The notes under the pieces were generated by a model that ran no database searches, was not told the origin of the DNA, and saw only the letters and a list, made by a program, of their open reading frames with translations. Position numbers and translations under genes: made by a program. 64,000 bases of DNA from Adineta steineri. Lineage: Eukaryota > Rotifera > Eurotatoria > Adinetida > Adinetidae. This document shows positions 59,550 to 64,000 of this stretch, in pieces; position 1 is the first letter of the stretch, and every line of letters starts with the position of its first letter. The stretch is taken from contig CAJNOI010000006.1 in assembly GCA_905250115.1 (NCBI GenBank), forward strand, positions 658,033 through 722,032. Direction: 5' to 3'.

Positions 59550-62113
59550 AACATTTTACGAACTTTAGATTTCTTTTTTTTCTCTCTTGCACACACGCAT
59601 TATACATACGATATTCTATTGTTTTTTGCTCGATGTACTGTTTTTTTTTCTTCTTCTCTTATTTAAAGCTTCTTTGAACGATTTTGCCATACGTTATAGT
59701 TAGGGAAAAGCATCTACTTTAAGTTTTCTTCATTTGCTCTCCGTGTGTGTTTGAGCGTTTTTTTTTTCGGAAGAAAACATCAAAATATAAGAACATCAAC
59801 TGTATGTATATATATTTCTGTAATTATTAGTAAGGCAATGATGTATTACTAACAAATTCAATACGACTAATCAAGGATATAAATTAGTTATATCAATTGT
59901 ATCTTAAATTTTTATTAGATCTAGAATAATACTCTAAGATATTAATAATCTCATATTGATTAATTGTTTTATTTCAACAAATAAGAAGGAAATTACATGA
60001 AATATTAAACATGTCTTTTTTTTGTATCCCTAGAGACAGATACAATATATTTTACTGTTAACACTAATTTGAGTTTCCAACAAAAATTGAAGGTAATATT
60101 TGTTTAAATAAATCGATAAAATAAGAAATATATTCTATCTTTTACAATAGTATTTTATTCTCATCCTAATACTATTGACGATTGTTCTCATCGAATATTA
60201 TCAACATATGAGTACATACTTTTGTTACTCTTTTGAAAAAAAAAGTGCTCTTGTTATAGGCAACTATACAAACCAAGATACCATTTAAAGAAGTACCACT
60301 TTACTCATTGACAAATGCATCAATATTTTTTATTTATAATTGAAAAAAAAACGAAATTTTGTATAGATGAAACAAACTACTTAACAGATTGTTTTTCCAT
60401 TCTTCACATTACTTTTTTCATAGTACAGTGCATTAGGCATATCATTTTAAATTGCTTTTTTTGTTTCTTTATAAACTCAACTAGCTAGTACTCTTTTCTT
60501 TTTATCATTAGATGTGTACAAGATGATGAACTGATGACCAAATGCAATATAATTCCATTGTAATTGGCTGCTTTTGTATCCGACCATTTCTATGGAATCT
60601 TTTCATTCGTTTGAACATGCAACTAAATGTCTACTAAATAATGTTTTCTATAGAGAATAGACTGCATTGAATATATATAAGATGTTCATGTGTATTGCCT
60701 GACTTACTGCATTGTAAAATACAAAAAAAAAAATGGGAGAAAGATTGAATGAATCGTGATGACAGAACAATTTGTTTCAGACGATAGCACGCAATCTATA
60801 TACTGTCAAACATTTCTTTTTCAGATTTGTCACACATTCTAATTTCAATATTATATTTAATCTCATTTTTAGAACAATCTAATTATTTAACATCAACGGT
60901 GGTTTTTTGTTATTAATGTAATATATCGAGATTTGATTTATTTATAATACATTTATATTTGGTTTTTGTTAGAAGAAAAAGCTATCATATATACATAGAA
61001 TAGCTTTAGGACAAAGAGTTAATTAGACGTAAGATTGGTATAAAGTAATATAATATCTTCTACTAATTGTTTTTACTCGACAAACCTATTTCTAAAAAAG
61101 ACGATTGGTAATTTCTTGTCTAAATTCAACATTGTACAGAAAAGTAAGTATAATAAATGATTTTTCATTATTATAATGTTATTGTATTGTTCAAAATGAC
61201 ATGAAATAAGTTTTGAATACCTTTCATCTTGGATAAAAGAAAACATTTGAAATAACTTTCGTATGTACAATTCATCAATAGTTAATAATACAACTAATTG
61301 ACATTTACAATCTGTTTTTTATCAAAAGAAAACCATATGAATATTGTCATAGATAGAATATCGTGACAATATAATAACAACTACTAATAATAGACTGTTT
61401 AACATATATAATCTCGTATTGGTAATTTTATTTGATATGATCAATAGTATTTTTAAAATACATTTTGTTTTATCACACCTTCTATACTATTTACTAAGAA
61501 GTCTTCAATCAATCTTATTTTTCTTCATATCGATCTTCGATAAATATATATATTCATTCATTGCAATTAAAAATTGTCATTTTGCATTACTTAAGATTAA
61601 AGTAAAAGAAAAAGGCAAAAATCAGTAACATATTATTATTTATGGTGATATAATTTCTGTTAAGAATTACAAACAATTTCTATCTAGGCTATTAGTCATA
61701 GTTTTAAATATGAAATTATAATTGTTCGCTTTTTTATCATTTAAAATATAAATTGATTTTCGGTACTTTTTCTCCATATACCATGAAATATAAGTATATG
61801 ATGTGTGACTCGTTTTTTATTCACTATCATCATTCAATTTCTCTCATAAACGAAAGAAATATTTTACCCAATAAATGTGTATAGACGCACGCGCACAAAA
61901 GAAAAGAAAAAAGAAACACAGAAATAATTTTTTCCTAATTTTTTTAGTTACTTTTTTTGTGTGTGATCATCCTATATTGTTAATCGAGGAAAACAAAACA
62001 TCGAGAATTTATTTTCTCGATATCCATCTGTCCGAACAACAAGAAATAATGATCACACATACACACAAACAAACAGACATAAAAAAGAAGAAGAGAGAAG
62101 AAAAAACGAGCGT

Positions 62114-62151
62114 GAATGAATGAATGAATGAATGAATGAATGAATGAATGA
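62114..62151. repeat. (GAAT)n microsatellite
   Basis: About nine perfect copies of GAAT. It creates spurious Ser-Phe-Ile-His ORFs on the minus strand. Confidence 0.95.
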
Positions 62152-62196
62152 AACAACAAACAAACCAAAATAATGGGCAGGAAAACACAAGAACAA

Positions 62197-62226
62197 ATAT
62201 ACACACGCGCATGCGCGCATACACAT
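62197..62226. repeat. Alternating purine-pyrimidine tract
   Basis: Thirty bases of strict R-Y alternation centred on GCGCATGCGCGC, a sequence type able to form Z-DNA. Confidence 0.85.
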
Positions 62227-62298
62227 TAAAGGGATACAACAGGCCCAAAATGATGATAAAAACCAGAGAAACACACACATTTATATATATATAATATA

Positions 62299-64000
62299 TC
62301 AAGAATCGGATGTAGTCACCGGTGTTGATGATGCAAATTTATGCGTGTTAGTTGGAGGATGTATACGATGAAGTTGAACAAATTGTACAAGACCACATGA
62401 TGATGGTGTTTGTTTTGTTGGTACTGGTGATGATGGTTGTATTGTTAAAGATGATGACGCTGATTGTTGAGATGATAATGATGATGCTGGTAGTGGAGGT
62501 GTTGATGGAATAACATACGATGGTTGATGTGGAGAAAAAAATGGTGTCGTTGGAGATAGAACAAATGAAGATGATTTTGTAAAGAATTGTTGTTGTTGTT
62601 CGGATTGTTCTTGTTGCGACATATCTATATCATTATTATTTATCGTTGATGATGGTGGTGGTGTAGGCGGTGTTGATATAAGCATCATTTGTTGTGATGT
62701 CGAAATTGAATTTGATGAAGATAATGGTGGTGGTGATGATGGTGATGGTGGTTGTGGTTCAGCTAATGTACGTAACGCTTGATTAACACGACGTGATGAA
62801 CATGAATATGGATGATCAAGTTCAATAGAGGATGACGACGTGGGTGGATGTTTACCACCAGTATTCAACGATAAAGAATTATTTACATGATACAATGAAT
62901 CATTTAAATGAATTGATGAATTAGCTGATGATTTTGATTGATAATGATGTGCTAGTGACATCGTATGATCTTTAACTGTTAAATATGAATGAAGACGATA
63001 TGATTCTTTAAGTAATGGTCGAGATGAAAGACGCCATAACACGGGTCTAAAATAATAAAAAACAAACAAATTTTAAATTATAAATACTTACGTTTTATAA
63101 ACTACATACTTATTTATGATATGTGATGCTAAAAATGTTTCATCAGTCAATTCTTTATTCTCCTGTTCAGTATGACGATCATAAAGCAATCTATAGAATG
63201 TATATATATTTACATATGTAGAATGTTTTGTTAATTTAAATAAATTTTGTATCTATATATGTATACCTTCCGCCTCTTCCTAATCGTACACGTCGTTTGC
63301 CAAGATGGCCTCGTTCAGAACAAGCCACATAATAAAATGATGAAAAAGTCGAACGTTGAGGTAGTACTCGCTGTTGTTGATCCTGGTCAATTGGCTAAAA
63401 AATTTTGATTTATACATAAAATCATTTATACTATTTATAATATATAGATATATATACCCTTAGATATCTACATCCAACTTTTGGCCGAAATTGCCAAGGA
63501 TCACTGGATTCTTCATCATCAATACTCGTTCCAATTCCATCAAATGAATTATTTATATTTTCATTTGAATTTGACAATATAGATGAACCATCTTGCAAAA
63601 TAACACGACGATTAGTGCTATTTTCAAGCTCCTAAACAAAAAAAACACATTTAGTATATTTAATATTTTAATGATTTTGTTTTTTTAATTTCTTACCTCT
63701 TTTTGTTGCAATTTTTTTGCTGCTTCAAGAAGTTGAGCTTTAAGCAAGATTGCACCACCTGCTGTATTTTCTGCAAGGGACCATAAATCTGCTAGTGGAA
63801 GATTTTTATGATTCTTTCCTTGTTTTATTGTTCCTGACATCGAATTTTTTGGACGACGTCGACCAGGTTGTTGTTGTTGTTGTTGAGATGAGTAAACATT
63901 TCCTGGTGACAACCGTTCAAGTATAGATTGTGGTATATTTGTGGATGGTGTCAATGTCAAATTATGTACAGTAGGAGATGAGGGTGTTGTTGGTGATGAC
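62299..64000 (-). CDS. Enhancer of Polycomb homologue (EPC1/2-like), 5' partial
   Basis: Chromatin scaffold of the NuA4/TIP60 histone acetyltransferase complex. Visible exons, complement: 63697-64000 (open at the window edge), 63458-63631, 63267-63394, 63110-63190, 62299-63046; 478 codons including stop. Identification rests on the C-terminal EPC region: DPWQFRPKVGCRYL (human FAFRRKAGCQYY), GKRRVRLGRGGRLLYDR (human ARRRVGRGGRVLLDR) and VLWRLSSRP (human RWRHFRPRTP). A Ser/Pro/Gln-rich tail of about 190 residues ends the protein. The N-terminal EPcA domain lies beyond 64000. The upstream block NLPLADLWSLAENTAGGAIL is not one I can place in human EPC. Confidence 0.72.

Larger units (their letters stand above)
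59550..62298. other. Intergenic region akirin / Enhancer of Polycomb
   Basis: 2.75 kb with no gene recognised. Near its right end are a (GAAT)n microsatellite (62114-62151) and a purine-pyrimidine alternating tract (62197-62226). Confidence 0.55.

Noticed and set aside
61980..62302. Three overlapping minus-strand ORFs rich in Ser-Phe-Ile-His and Cys-Val
   Set aside because: Produced by the GAAT and CA/GC simple repeats; no splice or coding signature.
1..64000. CRISPR arrays, bacterial operons or phage genes
   Set aside because: No regular repeat-spacer pattern; all genes are spliced or clearly metazoan.

Overview
The window is a stretch of an animal nuclear genome. It is AT-rich, most introns are 45-70 nt with GT..AG ends, and the genes are metazoan: COG7, DRC1, C19orf12, SLC17, FTCD, TEX9, CDKL5-like, WDR45/WIPI4, a SIX homeobox gene, class II PI3K, akirin and Enhancer of Polycomb. 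Tiny introns, a compact ciliated-animal gene set and an OPT-family transporter (a family normally absent from animals) together suggest a rotifer, probably bdelloid. That placement is inference. There are no bacterial, viral or CRISPR features. One 10-N assembly gap lies at 24885-24894.

Layout. 1-4066 (+): the C-terminal two thirds of COG7, whose 2-kb intron holds an NHL-repeat gene on the minus strand. 4253-7072 (+): DRC1. 7465-8001 (+): a C19orf12-like gene, converging on an SLC17-type transporter (8012-10296, -) with 10 bp between stop codons. 11468-17539 (+): a p180/kinectin-like ER coiled-coil protein with a tRNA-like element and a MITE in its introns. 18783-23987 (+): NTPCR/THEP1 nucleoside triphosphatase, whose 3.8-kb first intron holds a complete ten-exon OPT transporter on the minus strand (18900-22017). 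27233-30412 (+): a wax-synthase/DGAT-like membrane acyltransferase with 5' UTR exons upstream.

32976-34481 (+): an intronless Mab-21-domain gene. 34555-36850 (-): FTCD. 38946-40667 (-): TEX9-like. 41019-44955 (-): CDKL5-like kinase. 46235-49309 (-): WDR45/WIPI4, whose large intron carries a SIX4/5-like homeobox gene on the plus strand. 49657-56548 (-): class II PI3-kinase. 59016-59549 (+): akirin. 62299-64000 (-): C-terminal part of an Enhancer of Polycomb homologue running off the window.

Exon models were built by hand. Every junction was checked for reading phase, and most were also checked against family similarity remembered from known proteins; no database was searched. The genes do not form one pathway. 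Common themes are cilia (DRC1, TEX9, CDKL5), membrane traffic and autophagy (COG7, WDR45, PI3K-C2, p180-like) and metabolism/transport (FTCD, SLC17, OPT, WSD). The most striking structural pattern is three separate gene-within-intron pairs, each on opposite strands, one of whose inner genes (OPT) is a candidate horizontal acquisition. Three hAT-type miniature elements with recognisable 8-bp target duplications are also present.
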